Of a stretch of 64,000 nucleotides of DNA, positions 34,222 through 41,771 are shown piece after piece; the first letter of the stretch is position 1; every line of letters starts with the position of its first letter. The stretch is taken from NCBI RefSeq assembly GCF_004785955.1, contig NZ_SJER01000001.1, positions 744,001-808,000 of the forward strand, in the 5' to 3' direction. This DNA is from Halostella litorea (GTDB lineage: Archaea; Halobacteriota; Halobacteria; Halobacteriales; Natronoarchaeaceae). Under the pieces are notes generated by a model, which saw only the letters and a program-made list of their open reading frames with translations, did not search any database and had not been told where the DNA came from. Both the position numbers and the translations under genes were made by a program.

Positions 34222-35103
34222 TTACCTCAGGGGCTCGGAGGCCGCCGCGGGACCGCCGCCGTTGCCGTTCCCGCGCTCGCCGCCGTTCCCGCCGGATCCG
34301 TTCCCGCCGTCGCTGCCATCCCCGTCGTCGCCGCCGTCGACGTCGTCCCCGCCGTCGGCGGTTCCGTTCTGCCCCGTGCCGTCGTCCCGGCCCGCCCCGC
34401 GGTCGTCCGGCGGCCCGCCAGCACCCTCGCCGTCGGACCCGCGGTCGTCGGGCGGTCCCCGAGTCCCGTTCCCGTCAGCTCCCGGCCCGTTCCCCGCTCC
34501 GCCGCGGTCGTCGGGCGGCCCGGCGGTCCGGTTCCCCGGCGGGCCGCGCTCGACGTGGTCCGGGACGACGGCCAGCGTCCGTGCGAGCGCGGAGACCTCC
34601 TGGCCGGACATCGCCGAGGCGTTCGCCCGTATCTCGGCGAGCGCGCTCCGGTTCACGCCGGCGGACTCGGCCAGCGGCTCGGTCCGGTTCGCCGAGCGCT
34701 CCAGCGACCGGACCTCGCCGACGAGGCGGCTCATCCGCGCCTGATACTCCAGCCGGCTCATATTGCCCTTCTCGGCCCGCAGCGCCCGCTTCTCCGCGCG
34801 GAGCCGGTCGAGTTCGCTCCGGAGCCGGTCCGTTCGGTTTCGCACGAGCGCGGCCCGGTCGCTCCCGTTGTCGTACCGCGCCTCGAACATCCCGTCCTCG
34901 ACCGATCCGTCGGCCTCCGAGGCGCTCGACTGCATGAACGCCGATATCTCCGCGCCCATCGAACTGCTGTTGTTCGCTTGCACACCGGCGTCCCCGGCGG
35001 CCGTCGCACCGCCGTCCGCGGCCGCCGCGCCGGCGACCGGGAGCGCGACGAGGACCGCGACCAGGGAGAGGAGGGCGACCGCCGGCGTTCGGCTGTCGGT
35101 CAT
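34222..35103 (-). CDS. Secreted coiled-coil protein with Gly/Asp-rich C-terminal tail
   Basis: 293 residues. A signal peptide (AVALLSLVAVLVALPVAGAA) precedes a coiled coil about residues 80-150 (RSELDRLRAEKRALRAEKGN, LEYQARMSRLVGEVRSLERS). The second half is low-complexity with repeated GPPDDRG and blocks of Gly-Asn-Asp (GGDDVDGGDDGDGSDGGNGS). Several N-X-S/T sequons occur (NNSS, NRT, NMS, NRSA, NAS). No C-terminal anchor is seen. Haloarchaea encode many secreted proteins with an N-terminal coiled coil of this form, but I cannot name the family with confidence. It lies next to the ArsR-type gene on the same strand, 41 bases apart. Confidence 0.62.
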   Translation of the reverse strand: MTDSRTPAVALLSLVAVLVALPVAGAAAADGGATAAGDAGVQANNSSSMGAEISAFMQSSASEADGSVEDGMFEARYDNGSDRAALVRNRTDRLRSELDRLRAEKRALRAEKGNMSRLEYQARMSRLVGEVRSLERSANRTEPLAESAGVNRSALAEIRANASAMSGQEVSALARTLAVVPDHVERGPPGNRTAGPPDDRGGAGNGPGADGNGTRGPPDDRGSDGEGAGGPPDDRGAGRDDGTGQNGTADGGDDVDGGDDGDGSDGGNGSGGNGGERGNGNGGGPAAASEPLR

Positions 35104-35356
35104 TACGCGATCCCTGTCGGGCCGAAGGTAAAAAGCCGGACCTTCGTTCGCTCCGTTCAACGCGGTCGGTAAACTGGCTGAAAACCGTTCGCTGCGTTCA
35201 AAGCGCCCGCTCTCCCCTTCGATTCGGATCGCCGGGAGCTGGCCCGACTGTGGTGGATCGGCGGTCCGCTCGGACCGACCCGGACGGATTGCGGTCGACA
35301 AAAGCCCTAGGGCGAAGGCTTATTGTCGCCGGGAGCATGTCATGTTATTGCACAGC

Positions 35357-35713
35357 ATGTTCGAGGAGTTCTCCAGCGGCTACTACTTCGGGCGGCTCTA
35401 CGTCGAGCCGTTCGACGGGGAGCGCGCAGTCATGCAGCGAGCGCAACACGAGCGCGTCAACGAGCAGTTGTACGCGAGCGGCGAGGGGATCGAGCGCCTC
35501 GACACACCGCTCGTAATGAAACTCGGGAACCGACACTTCCCGGTCCACGCGGAGGAGGGCGTCCCGTCGGACACGCTCGCCGTCCCCGAAACGCTCCTCG
35601 GCGACGGCGTCCGCGACCCGCCGGCGCTCCGCGAGGTGCTGCTGGCGAAAGCCGACCGCGCCTCCCAGCTGTTGCGGCTCTCGGGGGGCGACGGCCGACC
35701 GGACAACACCTGA
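35357..35713 (+). CDS. Small conserved haloarchaeal protein (DUF5802-like)
   Basis: 118 residues with the start MFEEFSSGYYFGRLYVEP, which I associate with family DUF5802. The next segment is FDGERAVMQRAQHERVNEQL, then a beta-rich part with VMKLGNRHFPVHAEEGVPSD and a helical end ALREVLLAKADRASQLLRL. There is no membrane segment. It may be a cytosolic single-domain protein of unknown role. An in-frame ATG 15 bases upstream exists, but the MFEEFSSGYY start matches the family better. Confidence 0.65.
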   Translation: MFEEFSSGYYFGRLYVEPFDGERAVMQRAQHERVNEQLYASGEGIERLDTPLVMKLGNRHFPVHAEEGVPSDTLAVPETLLGDGVRDPPALREVLLAKADRASQLLRLSGGDGRPDNT

Positions 35714-35809
35714 GGCCGGGGAAAGCGGGCCGCGCCGCGGTCCGGCCGCGCCCGGCACCGCCGCCACTCGTCGGAACTTAGAAGTGACCGCGCCGCCCCG
35801 TCCCTGCTG

Positions 35810-36700
35810 ATGCTCGACGAGCTGCTGGGTCGGGCGGCGCTGAAGGACCGCATCGACGAGCTAGAGGAGGAAAAGCGCCACCTTGAGCGACGGCTGGAGG
35901 CCGAATCCGAGCGCCGCGCCGACGCGGTCAGCGCCCGGCAGGACGCCGAACAGCGGGTGAACCGGCTGGAGGACCGGATCGCCGAACTGGAGGACCGCGT
36001 CGAGCGGGCCGGCGACGGCGACGCGGCGGCCGCCGAGTTCCGCGGCGTCGAGGAGCTTCGTGGCGACCGCCTCGCCGCCGTGCTCGACCGCCTCGACAGC
36101 GTCGACGCCGGCGAGGAGGGCGCGATGACGGCGATGGTCGGCGACGAGGTACCGGCGGCCGTCCGCGAGGCGTTCGGCGACCGCGCCGCGCTGGTCGACC
36201 GGGCCAGCCCCTGCCTCGCGGTGACCGACGACGCCGGCCTCGTGAGCGCCGCGCTCGCGCCGCCGGTCGCGCCGGCCGCCTTCGCGGCGTGGGACGACGG
36301 CTTCCGGGTCGAGCGGGAGTGGTTCCTGCCGACCGGCGAGTTCGCGTTCGCGCTCGTCCGCTCGGATCTGTTCGCGCTGGGCGAGTACGACGGCCGCGAG
36401 CGCACCGCGACGACGGCGTTCGAGAGCGACGTGAAGGGGAGCCACTCGAAGGGCGGCTTCTCGCAGGCCCGCTTCGAGCGCCGGCGGGACGAGCAGGTCG
36501 CCGAGCACGTCGAGCGCTGCGAGGCGGCGCTCGCCGACCGCGACGCCGACCGGCTGATACTCGTGGGCGAGCACACCGTGCTGGACGACGTCGACGCCGA
36601 GGCGGCGGCGACCGCCGCCGTGGATGCGACCGGCGACCCCGAGGACGCGCTGGACGAGGCGTTCTACGACTTCTGGACGACGACGCTGTACCGGCTGTAG
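35810..36700 (+). CDS. Vms1/VLRF1-family peptidyl-tRNA release factor-like protein
   Basis: 296 residues. The first 75 form a coiled coil (DRIDELEEEKRHLERRLEAE). The C-terminal part is a VLRF1-type domain: EFAFALVRSDLFALGEYDGR and then the release-factor-like loop GSHSKGGFSQARFERRRDEQ, with the putative catalytic Gln at position 219. The final part is a Rossmann-like segment, ADRLILVGEHTVLDDVDAEA. In yeast Vms1 and human ANKZF1 a Gln in an equivalent loop cleaves peptidyl-tRNA on stalled 60S subunits (ribosome quality control). Haloarchaeal homologues are known from sequence, with little functional data that I can cite. It precedes the dgcN-like gene by 28 bases. Confidence 0.85.
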   Translation: MLDELLGRAALKDRIDELEEEKRHLERRLEAESERRADAVSARQDAEQRVNRLEDRIAELEDRVERAGDGDAAAAEFRGVEELRGDRLAAVLDRLDSVDAGEEGAMTAMVGDEVPAAVREAFGDRAALVDRASPCLAVTDDAGLVSAALAPPVAPAAFAAWDDGFRVEREWFLPTGEFAFALVRSDLFALGEYDGRERTATTAFESDVKGSHSKGGFSQARFERRRDEQVAEHVERCEAALADRDADRLILVGEHTVLDDVDAEAAATAAVDATGDPEDALDEAFYDFWTTTLYRL

Positions 36701-36728
36701 CGCCCAAATTGCCGAGCGCGCCGCGCTT

Positions 36729-37769
36729 ATGACGGCCCCTGTCCTTGATCCGGGCATGGCTATCGCGATCCTCGCCCACGGGAAGTTCCCCGAGCGCGCC
36801 AAGACGGCGCTCGGCGTCATGCGGTACGGCGACGACGACGTCGCCGCCGTCCTCGACCGCGACCGGGCGGGCGAACGCGTCGCCGACCACGTCGCCGACG
36901 TGCCGGACGCGCCCATCGTCGCGTCGATGGACGACGTCGGCGCGGTCGACGCGCTGCTGATCGGGATCGCGCCGATCGGCGGCGAGTTCGTCGAGTCCTG
37001 GCGGCCGGACGTCCGCGCCGCCCTGGAACGTGGCTGTGACGTGATCTCGGGGCTCCACGACTTCCTCGCCGAGGACGACGAGTTCGCCTCCCTCGCCGCC
37101 GAGCACGGCTGTGATATCTGGGACGTGCGGCGGCCACGCGACGACCTGTCCGTCGCCGAGGGCGTCGCCCGCGAGGTGGACGCCGAGGTGATCCTCACCG
37201 TCGGCACGGACTGCTCGGTCGGGAAGATGACCGCGACGATGGAACTGGCCGCGGCGGCCCGCGAGCGCGGCCACGACGCCGCCGTGATCCCGACGGGCCA
37301 GACCGGGATCATGATCGAGGGGTGGGGGAACCCGGTCGACCGCGTGGTGAGCGACTTCACCGCCGGTGCGGTCGAGGAGATGATAGTCGAGAGGGGCGAC
37401 GAGCACGACTACCTGTTCGTCGAGGGGCAGGCGAGCATCGTCCACCCGGCGTACTCCGCGGTGACCTGCGGCATCCTCCACGGCGCGATGCCGGACGCGA
37501 TGGTGCTGTGTCACCGCGCCGGCCGCGACGTCATCCACGGCTACGAGGAGTTCACGCTCCCGCCGCTGCCGTCGTACGTCGAGCGCTACGAGTCGCTGGC
37601 CGCGCCGGTCCACGGGTCGGCCGTCGTCGCCGGCGCGCTGAACACGATGGACGTCGACGGCGACGACGACGCCCGCGAGGCCGTCCGTGAGTACGGCGAC
37701 GCGCTCGACCTGCCGGTCGCGGACCTCGTCCGGTTCGACCCCGACCTCGTGCTGGAGGCGGTGCTGTGA
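36729..37769 (+). CDS. dgcN: DUF1611 protein, D-glutamate N-acetyltransferase-like (DgcN)
   Basis: 346 residues from the first ATG (the alternative ATG at 36756 begins MAIAILAHGKFPERAKTALG). A Rossmann-like N-terminal domain (IVASMDDVGAVDALLIGIAP) precedes a P-loop domain with TVGTDCSVGKMTATMELAAA (about residues 157-176), followed by PTGQTGIMIEGWGNPVD, LFVEGQASIVHPAYSAVTCG and MVLCHRAGRDVIHGYEEF. The family was formerly DUF1611; bacterial DgcN acetylates D-glutamate and works with the racemase DgcA. Here the next gene is an enolase-superfamily epimerase joined by a GTGA overlap, which matches that pair. Substrate assignment for archaea remains inference. Confidence 0.82.
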   Translation: MTAPVLDPGMAIAILAHGKFPERAKTALGVMRYGDDDVAAVLDRDRAGERVADHVADVPDAPIVASMDDVGAVDALLIGIAPIGGEFVESWRPDVRAALERGCDVISGLHDFLAEDDEFASLAAEHGCDIWDVRRPRDDLSVAEGVAREVDAEVILTVGTDCSVGKMTATMELAAAARERGHDAAVIPTGQTGIMIEGWGNPVDRVVSDFTAGAVEEMIVERGDEHDYLFVEGQASIVHPAYSAVTCGILHGAMPDAMVLCHRAGRDVIHGYEEFTLPPLPSYVERYESLAAPVHGSAVVAGALNTMDVDGDDDAREAVREYGDALDLPVADLVRFDPDLVLEAVL

Positions 37770-38806
37770 CGCTCTCGACCTCGTTCGAGCGGCTTGAACT
37801 GCCGCTGGAGACGCCCTTTACCATCGCCCGCGGCACGCAGACCGTCTCGGAGAACGTGGTCGTCCGGGTCGAGGACGGCGACGGCCGCGTCGGCGTCGGC
37901 GGCGCGGCCCCCGCCAGGCACTACGGCGAGACCGCCGACACCGTCGAGGCGGTCCTCCCGGACCTGCTCGCGGTCGTCGAGGAGGTCGGGGACCCCCACC
38001 AGCTCCGCCGGATCGAACGCCGCATGCGGGAGGTCGTGCGGGACAACCCCGCCGCGCGCTGTGCCGTCAGCGTCGCCCTCCACGACCTCGTCGCCAAGCG
38101 CGCGGACCTGCCGCTGTACCGGTACTGGGGGCTGGACCCGGAGCGGACCGTCCGCACCTCCTTCACCGTCGGGCTGGACGACCCCGACCGGATGCGCGAG
38201 AAGGCGGCCGACGCTGTCGACGCCGGCCACGGGGTGCTGAAGGTGAAACTCGGCACCGACCGCGACGAGGCGGTCGTCGACGCGGTACGCTCGGCGGCCC
38301 CCGACGCGCGGATCCGCGTCGACGCCAACGAGGCGTGGACGCCCCGCGAGGCCGTGCGGATGTCCGAGACCCTCGCCGACTACGGCGTGGAGTTTATCGA
38401 ACAGCCGGTGCCGGCCGAGAACCCGGAGGGCTTGCGGTTCGTCCACGAGCGGTCGGCGCTGCCGGTCGCCGCCGACGAGTCCTGCGTGACGCCCGACGAC
38501 GTGCCGCGGGTCGCCGACCGGACCGACATCGTCACGATCAAGCTGATGAAATGCGGCGGCCTCGCCGAGGCGCGGCGGATGATCCACGCCGCACGCGTCC
38601 ACGGGCTGGAGGTGATGCTCGGCTGCATGGTCGAGAGCAACGCCTCCATCGCGGCGGCCGCCCACCTCGCGCCGCTGCTCGACTACGCGGATCTTGACGG
38701 CTCGCTGCTGCTCGACCGGGACCCGTTCGACGGCGTGTCGCTGCCCGACGGCGTGATCGACCTCGCCGCCCTCGCCCGCCCGGGGACCGGCGCGGTCGAG
38801 CGGTGA
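37766..38806 (+). CDS. dgcA: Enolase-superfamily epimerase, DgcA/dipeptide epimerase-like
   Basis: 346 residues in the muconate-lactonising subgroup. The start is a GTG overlapping the stop of the dgcN-like gene. The capping domain (LELPLETPFTIARGTQTV) is followed by the barrel. Catalytic lysines occur in VLKVKLGTDRDE (KxK) and in VTIKLMKCGGLAEARRM. Metal ligands are RVDANEAWTP (Asp), FIEQPVPAENPEGL (Glu) and AADESCVTPDDV (Asp). The C-terminal MLGCMVESNASIAAAAHL is characteristic. Such enzymes epimerise Ala-Glu dipeptides or racemise N-acetyl-glutamate; the pairing with DUF1611 favours N-acetyl-glutamate racemisation. Confidence 0.87.
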   Translation: MTLSTSFERLELPLETPFTIARGTQTVSENVVVRVEDGDGRVGVGGAAPARHYGETADTVEAVLPDLLAVVEEVGDPHQLRRIERRMREVVRDNPAARCAVSVALHDLVAKRADLPLYRYWGLDPERTVRTSFTVGLDDPDRMREKAADAVDAGHGVLKVKLGTDRDEAVVDAVRSAAPDARIRVDANEAWTPREAVRMSETLADYGVEFIEQPVPAENPEGLRFVHERSALPVAADESCVTPDDVPRVADRTDIVTIKLMKCGGLAEARRMIHAARVHGLEVMLGCMVESNASIAAAAHLAPLLDYADLDGSLLLDRDPFDGVSLPDGVIDLAALARPGTGAVER

Positions 38807-39109
38807 TCAGTCGGCGGGGTCCCGGACCACGACCGCGTCCGCCGACGCGGTCACCAGCAGTTCGGCGTACCGGAACCGTACCGTCGCGGCCCGCACGACG
38901 CTGTCCAGCGCGTCCGGGTCGACCCAGTCGAACAGCGGCGGCAGGTCCGTCGGGTCGACGTTCCGTGCCTCGGCGAGCGCCGCGACGACCGCCGCGCTCG
39001 CCGTCTCGTAGCTCTCCGGGTCGCCTATCCGCGCTCGCTCCGTGCTTGCCGGTTCGTCCGGGTCATCCTCCCCTCGCCCTCGGTTCGTCGCCTGTCGTTT
39101 CACGGTCAT
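38807..39109 (-). CDS. HalOD1 output-domain protein
   Basis: 100 residues with one HalOD1 domain. Matching regions are ASAAVVAALAEARNVDPTDL, PLFDWVDPDALDSVVRA, and the last strands FRYAELLVTASADAVVVRD. The N-terminus is basic (MTVKRQATNRGRG). It follows the HTH regulator gene at 39831-39148 on the same strand, with a 38-base gap, so the two may be co-transcribed. That pairing hints that this domain works with transcription control, which is inference. Its stop sits right beside the stop of dgcA (convergent). Confidence 0.8.
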   Translation of the reverse strand: MTVKRQATNRGRGEDDPDEPASTERARIGDPESYETASAAVVAALAEARNVDPTDLPPLFDWVDPDALDSVVRAATVRFRYAELLVTASADAVVVRDPAD

Positions 39110-39147
39110 GCCACCCGGCGTCGGTACGGCCGCCGCGTTGGTATGGC

Positions 39148-39831
39148 CTACCCGTGAGTATTCACGCTGTTTAAGTCCCCCTGCCCCTCCCCCTGGGCGA
39201 TCGTCGCGCGGACGAGGTTCGCGTACCCGCGGCGGAGCCGGGTCGACAGCGCGGTGTCGGAGATGCCCAGTTCCGCCGCCACGGCCGCGAGGTTCGACTC
39301 ACGCGGGACGGCGAAGTAGCCCGCCCGGAGGGCGGCGAGCAGCGCCTCGCGCTGGTCGGCGGTGACGCCGTACTGTTCGAACTCCGCGGGGTCGCCCGGG
39401 CGGTAGAGGCGGTCGGCGTCGAACGCGAGGCCACAGCGCTGTGCGTACTCGTGGAACGTCGAGAGGGCCTCGCCGTCGGGAAACAGCAACCGGACGTGCC
39501 ACTCCTCGTCCGCCGACGCGTTCAGCAGGGTCGCCAGCGACTCCGCGATGGCGTAGACCACCCCGTGTTCCGGCGCGTGCCAGTCCACCCGGTAGAGGCG
39601 CTCGCGCTCGTTGTCCTCCAACAGGTGCGGGTCCCGCGCCGTGCCGTCCTCCCGGAGCGCCTCGTCGAACGCGTCCAGGTCGTCCGCGGTCACCCAGAAG
39701 TACGGCGTCACGTGGTCCTCGCCGGTCGCCGCGACGCGCTCCACCTCGACCTGCGCATCGTCGACGGAGTGCAGCGAGTGCGCGAGCACGAACTCCGCTG
39801 GGGGCACTCGCAGATCAGCGATGACTGTCAT
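39148..39831 (-). CDS. Bat-type HTH-10 transcriptional regulator
   Basis: 227 residues in the bacterioopsin-activator-like family. The N-terminal sensor-like part is MTVIADLRVPPAEFVLAHSL (the usual start of this family), with VEVERVAATGEDHVTPYFWV. The C-terminal HTH (about 165-220) is TADQREALLAALRAGYFAVP, then LAAVAAELGISDTALSTRLR and NLVRATIAQ. Haloarchaea carry many such regulators, often controlling nearby genes. The region before its ATG is short, and the HalOD1 gene follows it. The regulated target is not evident. Confidence 0.88.
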   Translation of the reverse strand: MTVIADLRVPPAEFVLAHSLHSVDDAQVEVERVAATGEDHVTPYFWVTADDLDAFDEALREDGTARDPHLLEDNERERLYRVDWHAPEHGVVYAIAESLATLLNASADEEWHVRLLFPDGEALSTFHEYAQRCGLAFDADRLYRPGDPAEFEQYGVTADQREALLAALRAGYFAVPRESNLAAVAAELGISDTALSTRLRRGYANLVRATIAQGEGQGDLNSVNTHG

Positions 39832-39869
39832 GCGTCCCCTACGGCTGCGACCGACAAATACGGCGGTCG

Positions 39870-41453
39870 CTACGGCAGCGGCCGGTCGCCCAGTCGCGCC
39901 GGCAGCGGCCGCCGCCGCGAGGGGTGTCCCGCCGTCGCCTCGCCGACGGCCGCTGCCAGCGCCGCGACGGTCATCGCCGTCTCGCGGCCGGTGGCCCGCT
40001 CGGTCACGGGGAGCGCGTCGCCGTCGGCTTCCCGGTCGCCGACGACGGCGTAGTACGGGACCGCCTCGCGCTCGGCCAGCGCGAGGCGCTCGCCGACGGT
40101 CGCCTCGCGGTCGTCGACGTCCGCCCGCACGCCAGCCTCCGCGAGCGCCGACACGGCCGCTTCACAGCGGTCGACGCGGCCGGGGTCGACGGGGACGAGT
40201 CGCACCTGCGTCGGCGCGAGCCACGTCGGGGGGCCGTCGCCGGCGGCCAGCGCGCGGACCGCGGCGTCGAGCGGGCCGACGGGCGAACACCGGACGGCCG
40301 GCCGCGACGGCGCGCCGGCGTCGTCCGCCGACGCCGCCCGCGGCGGGTCGTACCTGACGCCGGCGGTCCGTACGGCCCGCCCGTCGACGGTGACGACGAA
40401 GTCGAGCGCGACCGACCAGCGGCCGGGGCGGAGCGGGAGCGTCTCCGCGAGCACCGGCGTGCCGAGTGCGGCGGCGACGGCCTCGGGCGGGACCGCGTCC
40501 GCCCCCTCTACGTGGCGGACCACCGGGACGGCGTCGACCCCCATCTCGGCGACAGCGTCCCGGGCCAGCGTCGCCGCGCGCTCGAACGCCGTCCGCGCGC
40601 CCGCCGCGTCGGCAGCCACGACAGTCATCTCCGGCGTCGCGGCCGGGGACGCCCCTCGACGCTCGCGGACGCGGAGGGGGAGGTCCGAACCGTCGAGGTC
40701 GCCCGCCGACGCCGCGGCGCGGCCGGCCGCGCCCCGTCCGTCATTCCCGCTTGTCGCCACGGGCACCGCGCCAGCCTCGGCCAGCAGGTCGTCTGCGTAG
40801 TCGGCCAGCGTGTCGGCGACGAACGCGCCCCGCGGGAGCCACGTCCGGTCGGCGTCCGCCTCACCTTCCCCGCCGGCGACGAACCCCAAGTCGCGCAGGC
40901 GGTCCTCGCCCGGCGGGGCCGCGGCCGACCCGGGACGGTCTGCGGCCGCGACGGCCCGGGTCGCGTCGGCGGCCGCGTCGATCGGTCGCCGCTCGCCCGC
41001 CGGCGTGACGACGGTCCGGTCGCTCGGGGGGCGGGGGGAGCCGTCGCCCGGCCCGGTCCGCAGGCTGCCGACCGCGAGCGGGTGGCCGCGCCAGGCCACC
41101 TCGCCGGCGACGCCCCCGACGGGGGCCCGCAGGACCTCGTAGTCCGAGAGCGGGGCGACGAGGGCGTCAAGCAGCGTCGCGGCGGCCCCGTCGTCGGCCG
41201 GGTCGTCGACCAGGGCCGGACACGGGCTGACGGCGATCCGGTCGACGCCGAGGCGGTCCACGGCGGACCGGAGTTCGTCGGCCGCGTCGGCCGCGACGGC
41301 GTCCGGGGCCGCGGCGTCGCCGGGTTCGACGGCGACGAACGCCGCGACGCAGTCGGCCAGTTCGTCGCCCGCGTCGTCGCGGGCCGCCCCGTCGCCCGCC
41401 TCGCGCGTCGACTCGAACGCCGCGCGGTCCGCGTGGGCGTACAGCAGTCGCAT
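39870..41453 (-). CDS. Threonyl-tRNA synthetase-derived protein without catalytic core
   Basis: 527 residues. The first about 150 match the archaeal ThrRS editing domain: MRLLYAHADRAAFES, LADCVAAFVAVEPGD, VDRIAVSPCPALVDD and WRGHPLAVGSLRTG. The end (about 405-527) is the anticodon-binding domain: PPTWLAPTQVRLVPVDPGRV, VRADVDDREATVGERLALAE, AVPYYAVVGDREADG and HPSRRRPLPARLGDRPLP. The middle 250 residues show only faint remnants (LPLRVRERRGASPAATPEMT, SVALDFVVTVDGRAV). The zinc ligands and motif 2 of ThrRS cannot be found; for example, the HRAILGSLERF region reads VRCSPVGPLDA. It is likely a trans-acting editing or tRNA-binding factor. Confidence 0.75.
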   Translation of the reverse strand: MRLLYAHADRAAFESTREAGDGAARDDAGDELADCVAAFVAVEPGDAAAPDAVAADAADELRSAVDRLGVDRIAVSPCPALVDDPADDGAAATLLDALVAPLSDYEVLRAPVGGVAGEVAWRGHPLAVGSLRTGPGDGSPRPPSDRTVVTPAGERRPIDAAADATRAVAAADRPGSAAAPPGEDRLRDLGFVAGGEGEADADRTWLPRGAFVADTLADYADDLLAEAGAVPVATSGNDGRGAAGRAAASAGDLDGSDLPLRVRERRGASPAATPEMTVVAADAAGARTAFERAATLARDAVAEMGVDAVPVVRHVEGADAVPPEAVAAALGTPVLAETLPLRPGRWSVALDFVVTVDGRAVRTAGVRYDPPRAASADDAGAPSRPAVRCSPVGPLDAAVRALAAGDGPPTWLAPTQVRLVPVDPGRVDRCEAAVSALAEAGVRADVDDREATVGERLALAEREAVPYYAVVGDREADGDALPVTERATGRETAMTVAALAAAVGEATAGHPSRRRPLPARLGDRPLP

Positions 41454-41509
41454 AGTCGAGCAACCCGTCCGGCGGGCAAAAGGGTGCCGACGGCGGGCGG
41501 ACCGCGCCG

Positions 41510-41695
41510 CTACGCCTCCGCGGGCGGCCTGCGGAAGACGAACACCACCGTCGACGAGTCGACGACGAACGTCCGGTCCAGCGCCCAGCCGTCGGCCGCG
41601 CGGTCGTTCAGCAGGCGGTCGAACCGGTCGGCGTCCAGCGAGTTCGGGTAGAGCGACACCACCTCGGTGGCGTACTCGTGGCGAGCGTCCGGCAT
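41510..41695 (-). CDS. Small DUF4177-like protein
   Basis: 61 residues: MPDARHEYATEVVSLYPNSL, a helix around DADRFDRLLNDRAADGWALD, and final strands TFVVDSSTVVFVFRR. This is the beta-alpha-beta2 pattern of DUF4177, where WxL in the middle is typical. The role is unknown. It lies 56 bases before the ThrRS-like gene on the same strand and may be co-transcribed with it. A longer in-frame start 15 bases upstream is possible but less likely. Confidence 0.7.
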   Translation of the reverse strand: MPDARHEYATEVVSLYPNSLDADRFDRLLNDRAADGWALDRTFVVDSSTVVFVFRRPPAEA

Positions 41696-41771
41696 GGCGG
41701 TGTGCCCCACGCCGACCGACTTAGCGGTCCGGGCGGCGTAGCCATTTCAGGCGGGCCGTCGTACGCCGGCC

